Below are positions 1-9,004 of a DNA stretch of 64,000 nt, piece by piece. The position numbers and the translations under genes are program-made. Position 1 is the stretch's first letter; each line of letters begins with the position of its first letter. This DNA is from Knoellia locipacati (GTDB lineage: Bacteria; Actinomycetota; Actinomycetes; Actinomycetales; Dermatophilaceae): NCBI RefSeq assembly GCF_007992835.1, contig NZ_BKBA01000009.1, positions 372,001 through 436,000 of the forward strand, written 5' to 3'. The notes beneath the pieces are model-generated. The model worked only from the letters and a program-made list of their open reading frames with translations, ran no database searches and was not told the origin of the DNA.

Positions 1-102
1 CACGATCGTCACGACGTCAGGGCTCACCCCGAGCCTGAGCAGGAGCGAGGCGAGCGGGGTGAAGAGCTGGGTGAAGAACGGGCGCGCGTACTTGTTGAGC
101 AT
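1..102 (-). CDS. pgsA: Phosphatidylinositol phosphate synthase, N-terminal part
   Basis: Only the first 34 residues lie in the window. They begin MLNKYARPFF and continue into a stretch ending GVSPDVVTIV, the usual opening of bacterial CDP-alcohol phosphatidyltransferases that use CDP-diacylglycerol and inositol phosphate at the membrane. The catalytic CDP-alcohol motif would lie beyond the window edge, so it cannot be checked. The gene lies 26 bases downstream of the HIT gene on the same strand. The order thrS, HIT protein, pgsA is that of the mycobacterial PIM locus, which is the main support for the name. A different CDP-alcohol transferase remains possible. Confidence 0.72.
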   Translation of the reverse strand, partial: MLNKYARPFFTQLFTPLASLLLRLGVSPDVVTIV

Positions 103-128
103 GGTGGCGTCAGCCTAGTGGGCGCCGC

Positions 129-695
129 TCACTCCCCCGGCCAGGCCGCTGCGAGTCGGGAGCGCGCGTCCTCGAGCAGGACGGGCAGCGCCTTGGTCTG
201 CCCGATGACGGGCAGGAAGTTCATGTCGCCGCCCCAGCGCGGGACGATGTGCTGGTGCAGGTGGGCCGCGACGCCGGCCCCGGCGACGTCGCCCTGGTTC
301 ATGCCGATGTTGAAGCCCTGCGGGCCGGACGACTCCTGCAGGGCCCGGATCGCCGACTTCGTCAACGAGGTGAACTCGCTGGTCTCGTCGTCGGTGAGGT
401 CGACGTAGAGCGACACGTGCCGGTAGGGGCAGACGAGGACGTGGCCCGGGTTGTAGGGGAAGAGGTTCATGACGACATAGCAGTGCTCACCGCGGTGGAC
501 GATGAGGCCGTCCTCGTCGTCGCGCTCGGGCGCGGTGCAGAACGGGCACCCGTCCCCGGCGGCACGCGAGGGCCGCTCCCCCGTGATGTAGGCCATGCGG
601 TGCGGCGTCCAGAGCCTGTCGAACCCGTCCGGGACGCCGACGAGCTCGTGCTCGGCCTCGGTCGGGATGCCGTCTCCGGGGCGCTGGTCGGTCAT
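129..695 (-). CDS. HIT-family nucleotide hydrolase/transferase (Rv2613c-like)
   Basis: The protein has 188 residues and carries the histidine triad HLHQH at residues 145-149, in the phrase AHLHQHIVPRW. HIT enzymes hydrolyse or phosphorolyse dinucleoside polyphosphates or AMP conjugates; the mycobacterial neighbour of pgsA is an Ap4A phosphorylase, so that activity is the best guess. A CPFC pair at residues 50-53 may bind zinc, as in GalT-like relatives. The N-terminus before residue 25 is acidic and poorly conserved. It probably shares a transcript with pgsA. The substrate cannot be read from sequence. Confidence 0.9.
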   Translation of the reverse strand: MTDQRPGDGIPTEAEHELVGVPDGFDRLWTPHRMAYITGERPSRAAGDGCPFCTAPERDDEDGLIVHRGEHCYVVMNLFPYNPGHVLVCPYRHVSLYVDLTDDETSEFTSLTKSAIRALQESSGPQGFNIGMNQGDVAGAGVAAHLHQHIVPRWGGDMNFLPVIGQTKALPVLLEDARSRLAAAWPGE

Positions 696-947
696 GCACC
701 GATCCTAGACAGGACCGCTGGCGAGCCCGAGGAGGCCGTCGCGTGGCGTGGGGTTCGTCGCCTGGCGAGGGGTTCGTCACCTGGCGAGGGGGCGCGGCGC
801 CCCGACCCCTGCACCGGAACGCCGAACCCCTTCACCACCTCAGACGGCGCAGCGCGCCCAGAGGTTGTCGCCAGGAGCGAGATTCCCTCGGTCTGTGGAG
901 TTCTGCCGCAGGACGGCCGATCCGTTGGCGCTTGTCGCCAGCCGGGG
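696..947. other. Non-coding gap with a 19-bp direct repeat
   Basis: No convincing gene lies here. A 19-base unit beginning GGGGTTCGTC occurs twice in tandem from 750 to 787, with a degenerate earlier copy from about 738. The rest of the gap shows no clear terminator or promoter to my eye. Confidence 0.5.
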
Positions 948-1445
948 TCAGGTCTGGTCGGGGCGCTGGTCAGCGCGCTGCTCGACGCGCTCGTCCGCCC
1001 GCCACTCCATGAGGCCGTCCGCGGGGGCGCCGAACCCGGCCCGCACGTAGAGCGACCGCGCCCTCGGGGCGGCGTTGAGCTGCACCCGCTGGACGTCGTT
1101 CTGCGAGCACCACTCCCGCAGCGCGTCGAGCAGCCGCGCCCCCAGCCCGCCACCACGCGCGTCCGCCGTGACGAAGAGCAGCGAGACGTGCAGCCAGCGC
1201 GAGACCGGACGCCGCGAGCTCGGCAGCTTGGTGACCACCGCGGCCGTCACCACACCGAGCGGTCGGCCGTCCACCGCCTCGGCGAGGAGGGTGACCCGGG
1301 CCCGGTCGGCGAGCCACGCGTCGGCGAAGGTGTCGAGGAAGCCGGGCGCGACCGCCGCGCCGCACTCGCGGTCGTCCTGCAGTGTCAGCGCCGCGACGGC
1401 GAAGGCGTCACGGGGCTCGGCGAGGCGGATCGCGACGTCCTCCAC
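948..1445 (-). CDS. GNAT-family N-acetyltransferase
   Basis: About 165 residues. The core has the GNAT acetyl-CoA motif in TADARGGGLGARLLDAL, followed by QLNAAPRARSLYVRAGF, typical of the beta5-alpha4 region. Acceptor unknown; small molecules, amino acids or protein N-termini are all possible. I chose the GTG at 1445, with GGCGAGG just upstream, because it lies 25 bases after the thrS stop and keeps the fold intact. The open frame could extend into thrS, but that part is low-complexity shadow sequence. It sits between thrS and the HIT gene on one strand, so it is probably co-transcribed. Confidence 0.8.
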   Translation of the reverse strand: MEDVAIRLAEPRDAFAVAALTLQDDRECGAAVAPGFLDTFADAWLADRARVTLLAEAVDGRPLGVVTAAVVTKLPSSRRPVSRWLHVSLLFVTADARGGGLGARLLDALREWCSQNDVQRVQLNAAPRARSLYVRAGFGAPADGLMEWRADERVEQRADQRPDQT

Positions 1446-1470
1446 TCGACCCACCTCGCCGACCCCCGGC

Positions 1471-3456
1471 TCAGACCTGGGCGCGGGACTCGACGGCGGC
1501 GAGCACCTCGGCGATGGCGTCGGCGATCGGCACGCCGTTCTTCTGCGAGCCGTCGCGGTAGCGGAACGAGACCGCACCAGCGGCCCGGTCCTCCTCGCCG
1601 GCGATGAGGATGAACGGCACCTTGGACTTGCTCGCGTTGCGGATCTTCTTCGGGAACCGGTCGTCGCTCTCGTCGAGTTCGATCCGGATGCCCTTGGCCT
1701 TCATCTGCGAGAGGACGTCCCAGAGGTAGTCGTTGTACTCGTCGGCGACGGGGATCGCCAGCACCTGCACGGGGCTGAGCCACACCGGGAACGCGCCGGC
1801 GTAGTGCTCGACGAGGACACCGATGAACCGCTCGATCGACCCGAACTTGGCCGAGTGGATCATCACCGGCTGCTGGCGCGAGCCGTCCGAGGCCTGGTAC
1901 TCGAGGCCGAAGCGCTCGGGCTGGTTGAAGTCGTACTGGATCGTCGACATCTGCCAGGTGCGCCCGATGGCGTCACGTGCCTGCACCGAGATCTTCGGGC
2001 CGTAGAACGCCGCACCGCCCGGGTCGGGGACGAGGTCGACGCCGTACTTGCCGGCGGTCTCCTCGAGGACCTTGGTCGCGGTCTCCCACTGCTCCGCCGA
2101 CCCGATGAACTTGTCGGCCTTCTCGCCGTCCTCGTCACGGGTGGAGAGCTCGAAGTAGTAGTCGTCGAGGCCGAAGTCCCTGAGCAGCCCGGTGACGAAG
2201 TCGAGGAGGTGCTCGACCTCGGCAGGTGCCTGCTCGGGGGTGACGTACGAGTGCGAGTCGTCCTGGGTCATCGCGCGCACGCGGGTCAGGCCGTGGACGA
2301 CGCCGGACTTCTCGTAGCGGTAGACCGACCCGAACTCGAAGAACCGCAGCGGCAGCTCGCGGTAGGAGCGTCCGCGCGACCGGAAGATGAGGTTGTGCAT
2401 CGGGCAGTTCATCGCCTTGAGGCGGTACTCCGCGTGCTCGAGCTCCATCGGCGGGAACATCGTGTCGGCGTAGTAGGGCAGGTGTCCCGAGGTGTGGAAC
2501 AGCCCGTCCTTGCTGATGTGCGGGGTGCCGACGTAGTCGAAGCCCTCCTCGATGTGGCGACGGCGGACGTAGTCCTCCATCTCGCGCTTGATGACGCCAC
2601 CCTTGGGGTGGAAGACGGCCATGCCCGAGCCGATCTCGTCGGGGAACGAGTAGAGGTCGAGCTCGGCGCCGAGCTTGCGGTGGTCGCGCTTCTCGGCCTC
2701 GGCCAGCCGGTCGAGGTAGGCCTTGAGGTCGTCCTTGGTCGGCCAGGCGGTGCCGTAGATGCGCTGCAGCTGCGGGTTCTTCTCGGACCCGCGCCAGTAG
2801 GCGGCGGCGCTGCGCATGACCTTGAACGCGTTGCCGAGCACCTTGGTGGTGGGCACGTGCGGGCCACGGCACAGGTCGCCCCACGCGCGGGTGCCGTCAC
2901 GGCGGACGTTGTCGTAGATCGTGAGCTGGGCTCCACCGACCTCGACGTCGGCGCCCTCGGCCTTGTCGCCTGCGGAGCCGCCCTTGAGACCGATGAGCTC
3001 GCACTTGTAGGGCTCGTCGCTCAGCTCGGTGAGCGCGTCGTCGTCGCTGATCTCGCGCCGCACGAAGGTCTGGCCCTCGTTGACGATCTTCTGCATGACC
3101 TTCTCGAGCGCCTTGAGGTCGTCCGGGGTGAAGGGCTCGGCCACGTCGAAGTCGTAGTAGAAGCCGTCGCGCACGGGCGGCCCGATGCCGAGCTTGGCGT
3201 CCGGGTTGACCTGCTGCACGGCCTGGGCGAGGACGTGGGCGGCGCTGTGCCGCAGCACATCCAGCCCGTCCTGCTCCTGCGCCGTCACCGGCTCGACCTC
3301 GTCACCGTCGGCGAGGACGTGGGCGAGGTCGCGCAGCTCGCCACCGACCCGGGCGACGAGCACGTCGCGCCGGCCCTCGAAGAGGTCGCCCGCCGTCGTC
3401 CCCGGCTCCACCGATCGCTCGTCTCCGGCGACGTGGACACTGATCTGGGATGACAC
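1471..3456 (-). CDS. thrS: Threonyl-tRNA synthetase
   Basis: 661 residues, full length for the family. Domains in order: TGS domain (about 1-65), editing domain with its metal-binding signature in [11 protein letters not shown], class II catalytic core, and C-terminal anticodon-binding domain. The core shows [11 protein letters not shown] (zinc Cys of the active site), [15 protein letters not shown] and [14 protein letters not shown]. It charges tRNA-Thr with threonine in the cytoplasm. The start is GTG, with AGGAGA about seven bases upstream. No T-box or other leader structure was seen in the 166 bases separating it from the divergent monooxygenase gene. Confidence 0.98.
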   Translation of the reverse strand: MSSQISVHVAGDERSVEPGTTAGDLFEGRRDVLVARVGGELRDLAHVLADGDEVEPVTAQEQDGLDVLRHSAAHVLAQAVQQVNPDAKLGIGPPVRDGFYYDFDVAEPFTPDDLKALEKVMQKIVNEGQTFVRREISDDDALTELSDEPYKCELIGLKGGSAGDKAEGADVEVGGAQLTIYDNVRRDGTRAWGDLCRGPHVPTTKVLGNAFKVMRSAAAYWRGSEKNPQLQRIYGTAWPTKDDLKAYLDRLAEAEKRDHRKLGAELDLYSFPDEIGSGMAVFHPKGGVIKREMEDYVRRRHIEEGFDYVGTPHISKDGLFHTSGHLPYYADTMFPPMELEHAEYRLKAMNCPMHNLIFRSRGRSYRELPLRFFEFGSVYRYEKSGVVHGLTRVRAMTQDDSHSYVTPEQAPAEVEHLLDFVTGLLRDFGLDDYYFELSTRDEDGEKADKFIGSAEQWETATKVLEETAGKYGVDLVPDPGGAAFYGPKISVQARDAIGRTWQMSTIQYDFNQPERFGLEYQASDGSRQQPVMIHSAKFGSIERFIGVLVEHYAGAFPVWLSPVQVLAIPVADEYNDYLWDVLSQMKAKGIRIELDESDDRFPKKIRNASKSKVPFILIAGEEDRAAGAVSFRYRDGSQKNGVPIADAIAEVLAAVESRAQV

Positions 3457-3622
3457 AGGCTTCTCCTGGGGTGGGAACTGCGGAAGGTATGCCGTGTGCG
3501 GACGTCCCGACCCGGCATACCGATGCTATCCGCCGGAATTCCACGGGCGCGACGCAGTTCCGGGCGGGCTCGGTAGGCTCGCCGGCGCTGCACGACCCGC
3601 GACCGATCGCAGGAGGAACCCG

Positions 3623-3952
3623 TTGATCTTCATCACCGCACGTTTCCGCGTCCGCCCCGAGCACGCCGACCAGTGGCCCGAGATCTCGCGGGCCTTCACC
3701 GAGGCCACCCGCGCCGAGCCGGGCTGCCTGTGGTTCGACTGGTCGCGCAGCCTCGACGACAGCAACGAGTACGTCCTCGTCGAGGCGTTCCGTGACGGCG
3801 AGGCCGGTGCGGCACACGTCGGGTCCGAGCACTTCCGCGCCGCCCAGGAGCAGCTGCCGCCGCACCTCGCGGAGACGCCGCGCATCGTCAACGCCACCGT
3901 CCCGGGCACCGAGTGGTCCGAGCTCGGCGAGATGGCCGTCGACCGCGACTGA
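3623..3952 (+). CDS. Antibiotic biosynthesis monooxygenase (ABM) domain protein
   Basis: 109 residues starting at a TTG preceded by a strong AGGAGG, which decides the start. The fold is a ferredoxin-like ABM dimer: an opening beta strand (IFITARFRVRP), the region EPGCLWFDWSRSLDD, then YVLVEAFRD and a C-terminal SEHF helix. Family members are small quinol monooxygenases or haem-degrading/AI-2-like proteins; many are uncharacterised. The haem-contact residues of IsdG-type proteins are not evident, so a general ABM call is safest. It stands alone, divergent from thrS. Confidence 0.85.
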   Translation: MIFITARFRVRPEHADQWPEISRAFTEATRAEPGCLWFDWSRSLDDSNEYVLVEAFRDGEAGAAHVGSEHFRAAQEQLPPHLAETPRIVNATVPGTEWSELGEMAVDRD

Positions 3953-4026
3953 GCCGTCCCCGGCGGGGTGCGTGGACACCGCAAAACCGGGTGCGCCCGA
4001 GGTCCTCGCGGCCCTACCGTCGGGGC

Positions 4027-4779
4027 ATGGACCTCGTCGTCGCCAGCCTCGCCGACCGGCCGGACCTCGCACCGCTGCTGCGGACGTTCGAGGACCCCTG
4101 GCCCGAGTTCATGAAGTGGGACCCGGTGAGCGACCAGTACTACTCGCGGGCAGCGACGACGTTCGCCGCGTGGACCCTCGTGGCCTGGGACGCCGCCGAC
4201 CCGGGCCGGCTCGTCGCCAAGTCGCACTCGATCCCGTTCGCGATGGGCGAGGACCTCGGGCGCACCGAGCTGCCTGACGACGGGTGGGACGGCGTCATCG
4301 GGTGGGCCTGGTACGACGAGGTCGCCGGCCGCGAGCCCACGCACGTCTCGGCCCTCGAGGTCGCCATCCGGCCGGACCTGCAGGGCACCGGTCTCGCGTC
4401 GCGGATGCTGGAGGCCAAGCGGGAGAACGCTGCTCGTCACGGGTTCACCGATCTGGTCGCACCGGTCCGCCCGAGCCGCAAGCACCTCGTCCCGCGCCTC
4501 CCCATGGCCGACTACGTCCGGCGGCTGCGCGAGGACGGCCTGCCCGAGGACCCCTGGCTGCGCCTGCACGTCCGCATGGGCGCCGAGGTCGTCGGCGTGT
4601 GCCCCCGCGCCATGACGATCTCCGGCACGCTGACGGAGTGGCGTCGCTGGACGGGGCTGCCGTTCGACGAGAGCGGTGATGTCGAGGTGCCGTTCGCGCT
4701 CAACCCGGTCCACGTCAGCGTCGAGCACGACCACGCGGTCTACGTCGAGCCGGGTGTCTGGGTGCACCACCGCATCTGA
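4027..4779 (+). CDS. GNAT-family N-acetyltransferase
   Basis: 250 residues from ATG 4027. A GNAT core is visible in SALEVAIRPDLQGTGLASRMLEAKRENA, where the Q-x-x-G-x-A-like turn binds acetyl-CoA pyrophosphate. The rest is longer than a minimal GNAT and ends in a beta-rich tail (HVSVEHDHAVYVEPGVWVHHRI) that may form a substrate lid or dimer surface. Substrate unknown. The S9 peptidase starts 18 bases downstream on the same strand, so the pair may share a transcript. Confidence 0.8.
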   Translation: MDLVVASLADRPDLAPLLRTFEDPWPEFMKWDPVSDQYYSRAATTFAAWTLVAWDAADPGRLVAKSHSIPFAMGEDLGRTELPDDGWDGVIGWAWYDEVAGREPTHVSALEVAIRPDLQGTGLASRMLEAKRENAARHGFTDLVAPVRPSRKHLVPRLPMADYVRRLREDGLPEDPWLRLHVRMGAEVVGVCPRAMTISGTLTEWRRWTGLPFDESGDVEVPFALNPVHVSVEHDHAVYVEPGVWVHHRI

Positions 4780-4797
4780 CGTCCTAGGTTGTGCGTC

Positions 4798-6720
4798 ATG
4801 ACCGCTCTGCCCTTCGGCTCCTGGCCCTCGCCCCTGTCCCCCGCCGCCCTCACCGCGGCCACCCGTGGCCTCGACGAGGTCCGGGTCGACGGCGCTGACA
4901 CCTACTGGCTCGAGTCGCGCCCGTGGGAGGGCGGACGGGTCGCGCTCGTGCGCCACGTCGGCGCGACCGGTGACGTCGAGGACGTGGTCAGCGAGGGCGT
5001 CAACGTGCGCTCCCGGGTCCACGAGTACGGCGGCGGTGCGTATGCCGTCCGCTCCGGGACCGTCGTCGTCACGACGATGCCGGACCTGCGCGTGCACGTC
5101 GTGACCGGTGACGGCTCGCTGCGGGCGATCACGCCTGAGGGCGGCTTCCGCTACGGCGGGCTCGTGCTCGGCGACGGGTTCGTCCTCGCCGTGCGCGAGG
5201 ACCACTCCGGTGACGGCGAGCCGGTCAACACGCTCGTGCGCCTCGACCTCGGCGACAACGCCGATGGTGGGCGCGTGCTCTGGGAGGGCTCGGACTTCGT
5301 CTCACGTCCGGCGCTGTCGGCCGACGGCTCGCGGGTCGCGGTCGTCACGTGGGACCACCCGAACATGCCGTGGGACACGACGACGCTGCGCCTGGCCGAC
5401 CTCGACTCTGCGTCCGACGCAGGTGGTGCGGGTGGCGCGGCTGCAGCGGGGCCTCTCGACTGGGTCGTCGTCGCCGGCAACGAGGACGTGTCGGTGGGCC
5501 AGCCGCAGTTCGCCGCGGACGGTGCGCTGTGGTTCGCCTCGGACGAGTCGGGATGGTGGAACCTCAAGCGGCACACCGCTTCCGGCGTCGAGGCGGTGCA
5601 CCGCGTCGAGGCCGACCTCATGACGCCGCAGTGGGTCCTGGGCATGAGGGACTTCGCCTTCCTCGGCGACGGACGAGTGCTCGTCCACTGGTGGGCCCGT
5701 GGCGTCGGCCGCCTCGGGGTGCTCGACCCGGCCTCGGGCGAGATCGCCGACGTGGACATCGAGGGCGTGCAGTTCGACCACCTCCAGGCCGTCGGCGACG
5801 AGGTCGCCCTGCGCGTCGGCACCCTGTCGGACCTGCCCGTCATCTTCCGCGGCACGTTCGACGGGGCCTTCACGCCGATCAGGCGCAGCCGCGACGAGGG
5901 TCTCGACCCGGCATACGCGAGCAGGGCGGAGCCCTGGACCTGGCCGAACAGCAACGGCGACCCGGTCCACGGAGTCTTCCTCGCGCCCACGCACCCCGAG
6001 GCCACCGGACCCGAGGGCGAGCTGCCGCCGCTGCTCGTCTTCGTGCACGGCGGGCCGACCTCGGCGACCGAGGCGGGCCTGCAGCTCGCTCGGGCCTTCT
6101 GGACGACGCGCGGGTTCGCCGTCCTCGACGTCAACTACTCGGGGAGCACCGGGCACGGCCGGGCCTACCGCGACCGCCTGCTCGGCCAGTGGGGCGTCAT
6201 CGACATCGACGACGTCGTCACCGGGGCCCGCTCGCTCGCGGAGTACGCCCGGGTCGACGGCAACCGGCTCGCGATCCGCGGGGGCAGCGCCGGTGGCTAC
6301 ACCGTGCTGCGCGCGCTCACGACGAGCGACGCCTTCGCCGCGGGCACGAGCTACTTCGGCGTCGCGGACCTCGAGGCGCTGGCCACGGACACGCACAAAT
6401 TCGAGTCGCGCTACCTCGACCGGATGGTCGGTCCCTACCCCGAGGCCAAGGACGTCTACGTCGAACGCTCCCCCGTGCACCACGCCGACGAGGTGCAGGG
6501 CGCGGTGCTCCTGCTCCAGGGCGGGGCCGACGAGGTCGTGCCGCAGGCGCAGGCCGAGGTGATGGCGGCCGGGATGCGCGCCGCCGGCGAGGAGGTCGAG
6601 CTCGTCATCTATCCGGACGAGGGCCACGGCTTCCGCGCGGCGTCGGCGATCGAGGACTCGCTGACCCGCGAGCTCGCCTTCTACGGCCGGGTCCTCGGCT
6701 TCACCCCCAACTCCCACTGA
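4798..6720 (+). CDS. S9-family peptidase (acylaminoacyl/dipeptidyl peptidase type)
   Basis: 640 residues: an N-terminal beta-propeller of about 380 residues, then an alpha/beta-hydrolase domain. The nucleophile lies in RGGSAGGY (Ser497), the acid in GGADEVVPQAQ, and the base in DEGHGF near the C-terminus, so the triad is complete. No signal peptide is seen, so it is probably cytosolic. Such enzymes trim short peptides or N-acyl residues. I start at ATG 4798; an in-frame TTG nine bases upstream is possible. The stop codon lies inside the left arm of a 23-bp inverted repeat (6713-6789). Confidence 0.92.
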   Translation: MTALPFGSWPSPLSPAALTAATRGLDEVRVDGADTYWLESRPWEGGRVALVRHVGATGDVEDVVSEGVNVRSRVHEYGGGAYAVRSGTVVVTTMPDLRVHVVTGDGSLRAITPEGGFRYGGLVLGDGFVLAVREDHSGDGEPVNTLVRLDLGDNADGGRVLWEGSDFVSRPALSADGSRVAVVTWDHPNMPWDTTTLRLADLDSASDAGGAGGAAAAGPLDWVVVAGNEDVSVGQPQFAADGALWFASDESGWWNLKRHTASGVEAVHRVEADLMTPQWVLGMRDFAFLGDGRVLVHWWARGVGRLGVLDPASGEIADVDIEGVQFDHLQAVGDEVALRVGTLSDLPVIFRGTFDGAFTPIRRSRDEGLDPAYASRAEPWTWPNSNGDPVHGVFLAPTHPEATGPEGELPPLLVFVHGGPTSATEAGLQLARAFWTTRGFAVLDVNYSGSTGHGRAYRDRLLGQWGVIDIDDVVTGARSLAEYARVDGNRLAIRGGSAGGYTVLRALTTSDAFAAGTSYFGVADLEALATDTHKFESRYLDRMVGPYPEAKDVYVERSPVHHADEVQGAVLLLQGGADEVVPQAQAEVMAAGMRAAGEEVELVIYPDEGHGFRAASAIEDSLTRELAFYGRVLGFTPNSH

Positions 6721-6789
6721 TTGCCCCGTTGGGCCCTGCCAGCGTGCCGGCACGGACTGCCGAGGCGGCCCAACGGGGCAATCAGTGGG
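6713..6789. terminator. Perfect 23-bp inverted repeat, bidirectional terminator-like
   Basis: Arms 6713-6735 and 6767-6789 pair perfectly, with a 31-base loop that is itself partly self-complementary. The left arm contains the stop codon of the S9 peptidase; the right arm ends 17 bases before the end of the convergent MaoC gene. There is no long T-run, so classical intrinsic termination is uncertain. The arm carries ACTGATTGCCCC, shared with hairpins near 19.6, 60.4 and 63.4 kb. Confidence 0.75.
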
Positions 6790-6806
6790 GTAAGGAAGAA
6801 GTGGAG

Positions 6807-7664
6807 TCAGGCCCGGGTATCGAGGGTGAGCACGAGGTGCTCGGTCTCGGGCCTGCGCGTCGCGCGCAGACCCGCCACGACCGGTGACTGCGTGCGGTCG
6901 ACGACGAGGTCGACCCTGCCCGGCAGCAGCACCGGCTTCTTGAACCACACGTGCGACGTGCTCGGCCCGTTGACCGAGCGGCCGAGCGCGGCGAGCACGC
7001 GCGCCGACGTCCACATGCCGTGGGCGATGGCCTTGGGGAACCCCATCGCCTTCGCCGTGAGCGCGTGCAGGTGGATCGGGTTCACGTCACCCGAGACGGC
7101 GGCGTACTGCCGGCCGAGGTCGCCGGGTAGCGACCACTGGGCCGCGGCCACGCCCGTGGGGATGGCCGGCGGCTCGGCGCCACGCTCGGCATCGGGGTTG
7201 CCCCGGCCGCGCGCGAGGTAGGTCGAACGACCGCTCCACACGGACTCGCCGGCGACGGTGACCTCGGTGACGAGGTCGACCTGACGGCCCTTGGGGTGCT
7301 CACGCAGCGCCTCGGCGTGGACGGCCACGTCGAGGACGTCGTCCGCGGTGAGCGTGCGCCGCACGGTGATCGTGTTCTCGACGTGGACGAGGCCCACGAG
7401 CGGCAGCGGGAACGCCTTGCGCGCCATGAGCTCGGCCTGGAGCGGGAACCCGAGGATGTGCGGGTAGGTGTGCGGCAGGACGTCGTCGACGCCGAACCCG
7501 CACAGCCGCTGGTAGTCCATGAGGTGCGCCCGGTCGACCGCATGACCCGCGAGGACGAGCTCGCTGGTGGGCAGGGTCGAGCCCGACTTCTTGCCGGCCA
7601 CGGCGGCGCGCACGAAGACCTTGGCCAGGGACGGCGCGGACGAGAACGTCTCCTGCCGGCCCAT
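6807..7664 (-). CDS. MaoC-family (R)-enoyl-CoA/ACP hydratase, HtdX-like
   Basis: 285 residues in a double hot-dog arrangement. The C-terminal half carries the hydratase-2 signature in YAAVSGDVNPIHLHALTAKAMGFPKAIAHGMW, with the catalytic Asp and His in D-x-N-x-x-H. The N-terminal half looks like the degenerate FAS1-type hot-dog. The predicted step is reversible hydration of trans-2-enoyl thioesters. The start ATG shares one base with the fabG-like stop. The order MaoC, FabG4, FadA2 matches Rv0241c-Rv0243 in Mycobacterium, where the MaoC protein is HtdX. Confidence 0.88.
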   Translation of the reverse strand: MGRQETFSSAPSLAKVFVRAAVAGKKSGSTLPTSELVLAGHAVDRAHLMDYQRLCGFGVDDVLPHTYPHILGFPLQAELMARKAFPLPLVGLVHVENTITVRRTLTADDVLDVAVHAEALREHPKGRQVDLVTEVTVAGESVWSGRSTYLARGRGNPDAERGAEPPAIPTGVAAAQWSLPGDLGRQYAAVSGDVNPIHLHALTAKAMGFPKAIAHGMWTSARVLAALGRSVNGPSTSHVWFKKPVLLPGRVDLVVDRTQSPVVAGLRATRRPETEHLVLTLDTRA

Positions 7665-9001
7665 CAGGCGCCCATGAGCATCTGGCCGCAGACGCGCACG
7701 GTGTTGCCCGTGACGGCGCGGTTGGCGTCCCACGCGAAGTAGCCGATGGTCTCGGCGACGTCGACGGGCAGGCCCCCCTGCGACAGCGAGTTCATGAGGC
7801 GACCGACCTCGCGCGTGGCGAGCGGAACCTTGGCGGTCATCTCGGTCTCGATGAAGCCCGGCGCGACCGCGTTGACGGTGACGCCCTTGTCGAGGACCCG
7901 CTTGTCGGCGGCGAGGGCCGACGTCATGCCGATGACCCCGGCCTTGGAGGCGGCGTAGTTGGTCTGCCCGCGGTTGCCGGCGATGCCCGCGATCGACGAC
8001 ACGTTGACGATGTGCCCGCCGTCGTTGATCGCCGGGACGAGCGCCTCGTTCATCCGCAGGATCGACAGGAGGTTGACCTGGAGCACGGAGTCCCACCGGT
8101 CGGCCTCGGTGTTGGCGAGCAGCTTGTCGCGGGTGATCCCGGCGTTGTGCACGACGATGTCGAACCCGCCGTGACGCGCCGCTGCGTGCTCGACGATCTT
8201 GGCTCCGGCGTCCTCAGCCGTGACGTCGAGCTGGAGCGCGGTGCCACCGAGACGGTTCGCCACCTCGGCGAGAGGGCCACCGGCCGCGGGAACGTCGACG
8301 GCGATGATCGTGGCGCCATCACGAGCCAGGGTCTCGGCGATGGCGGCACCGATGCCGCGCGCGGCGCCCGTGACGACCGCGACCTTGCCGGCGAGGGGCT
8401 GGTCCCAGTCGGCCGGGGCGGCGACGTCACCCACCGGCTCGCTGACGTGGAAGACCTGCGCCGAGACGTAGGCCGAACGACCAGAGAGCAGGAAGCGCAC
8501 GGTGGCGTCGACACCGGCGTCGGCACCCTCGGCGACGAGGACGGTGTTGGCCGTACCGCCGCCGCGCATCTCCTTGCCGATCGACCGGACGATGCCCTCG
8601 ACGGCGCGGCGGGCCGCAGCCTGGGCGACCGAGGTCGCGGACTCCGGCGGGCGCCCGACGACGATGACACGACCCGTGGGGGCGAGCGTCTTGAGTGCCG
8701 GCGAGACGACCGCACGCAGGGTCTCGAGGTCGGCCGGCGTCTCGATCGCGGTGAGGTCGAGGACGACCCCGGCCACCGACGTCGACGGCTGCGAGGCAAC
8801 CGTGACACCGGCGTCGGCGAGCAGGTGGCGGACCCGCTCGGCGACGGGGGCGTCGCCGTGGCCCGCGACGAGCACCTCGCTCGGGACGAGCGAGCCGCCG
8901 AGCTTGTGACGGCGCAGCCGCGAGGGTCGCGGCAGGCCCAGCGTGGTGGCGAGCTGCTTGCCGATGCCACCGCTGACGAACTGTCCGTAGTTGAACGCCA
9001 T
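7664..9001 (-). CDS. fabG4: High-molecular-weight 3-oxoacyl-ACP/CoA reductase, FabG4-like
   Basis: 445 residues, about 200 longer than ordinary FabG. Residues 1 to about 205 form a flavodoxin-like extra domain typical of FabG4. The SDR domain follows with the cofactor motif VVTGAARGIGAAIA, NAG in VVHNAGITRD, the serine in NVSSIAG, and Y-x-x-x-K in YAASKAG, so the active site is complete. FabG4 reduces beta-ketoacyl-CoA, usually with NADH. The MaoC gene follows at once and the thiolase precedes by three bases, so one operon is likely. Confidence 0.93.
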   Translation of the reverse strand: MAFNYGQFVSGGIGKQLATTLGLPRPSRLRRHKLGGSLVPSEVLVAGHGDAPVAERVRHLLADAGVTVASQPSTSVAGVVLDLTAIETPADLETLRAVVSPALKTLAPTGRVIVVGRPPESATSVAQAAARRAVEGIVRSIGKEMRGGGTANTVLVAEGADAGVDATVRFLLSGRSAYVSAQVFHVSEPVGDVAAPADWDQPLAGKVAVVTGAARGIGAAIAETLARDGATIIAVDVPAAGGPLAEVANRLGGTALQLDVTAEDAGAKIVEHAAARHGGFDIVVHNAGITRDKLLANTEADRWDSVLQVNLLSILRMNEALVPAINDGGHIVNVSSIAGIAGNRGQTNYAASKAGVIGMTSALAADKRVLDKGVTVNAVAPGFIETEMTAKVPLATREVGRLMNSLSQGGLPVDVAETIGYFAWDANRAVTGNTVRVCGQMLMGA

Positions 9002-9004
9002 GGG

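Noticed and set aside
1075-3453. 792-residue open frame antisense to thrS
   Set aside because: Codon shadow of a clear synthetase gene; Leu/Val/Glu-rich composition without domains.
3457-3622. T-box or other leader riboswitch for thrS
   Set aside because: No T-box sequence or specifier stem could be recognised, and the gap is short.
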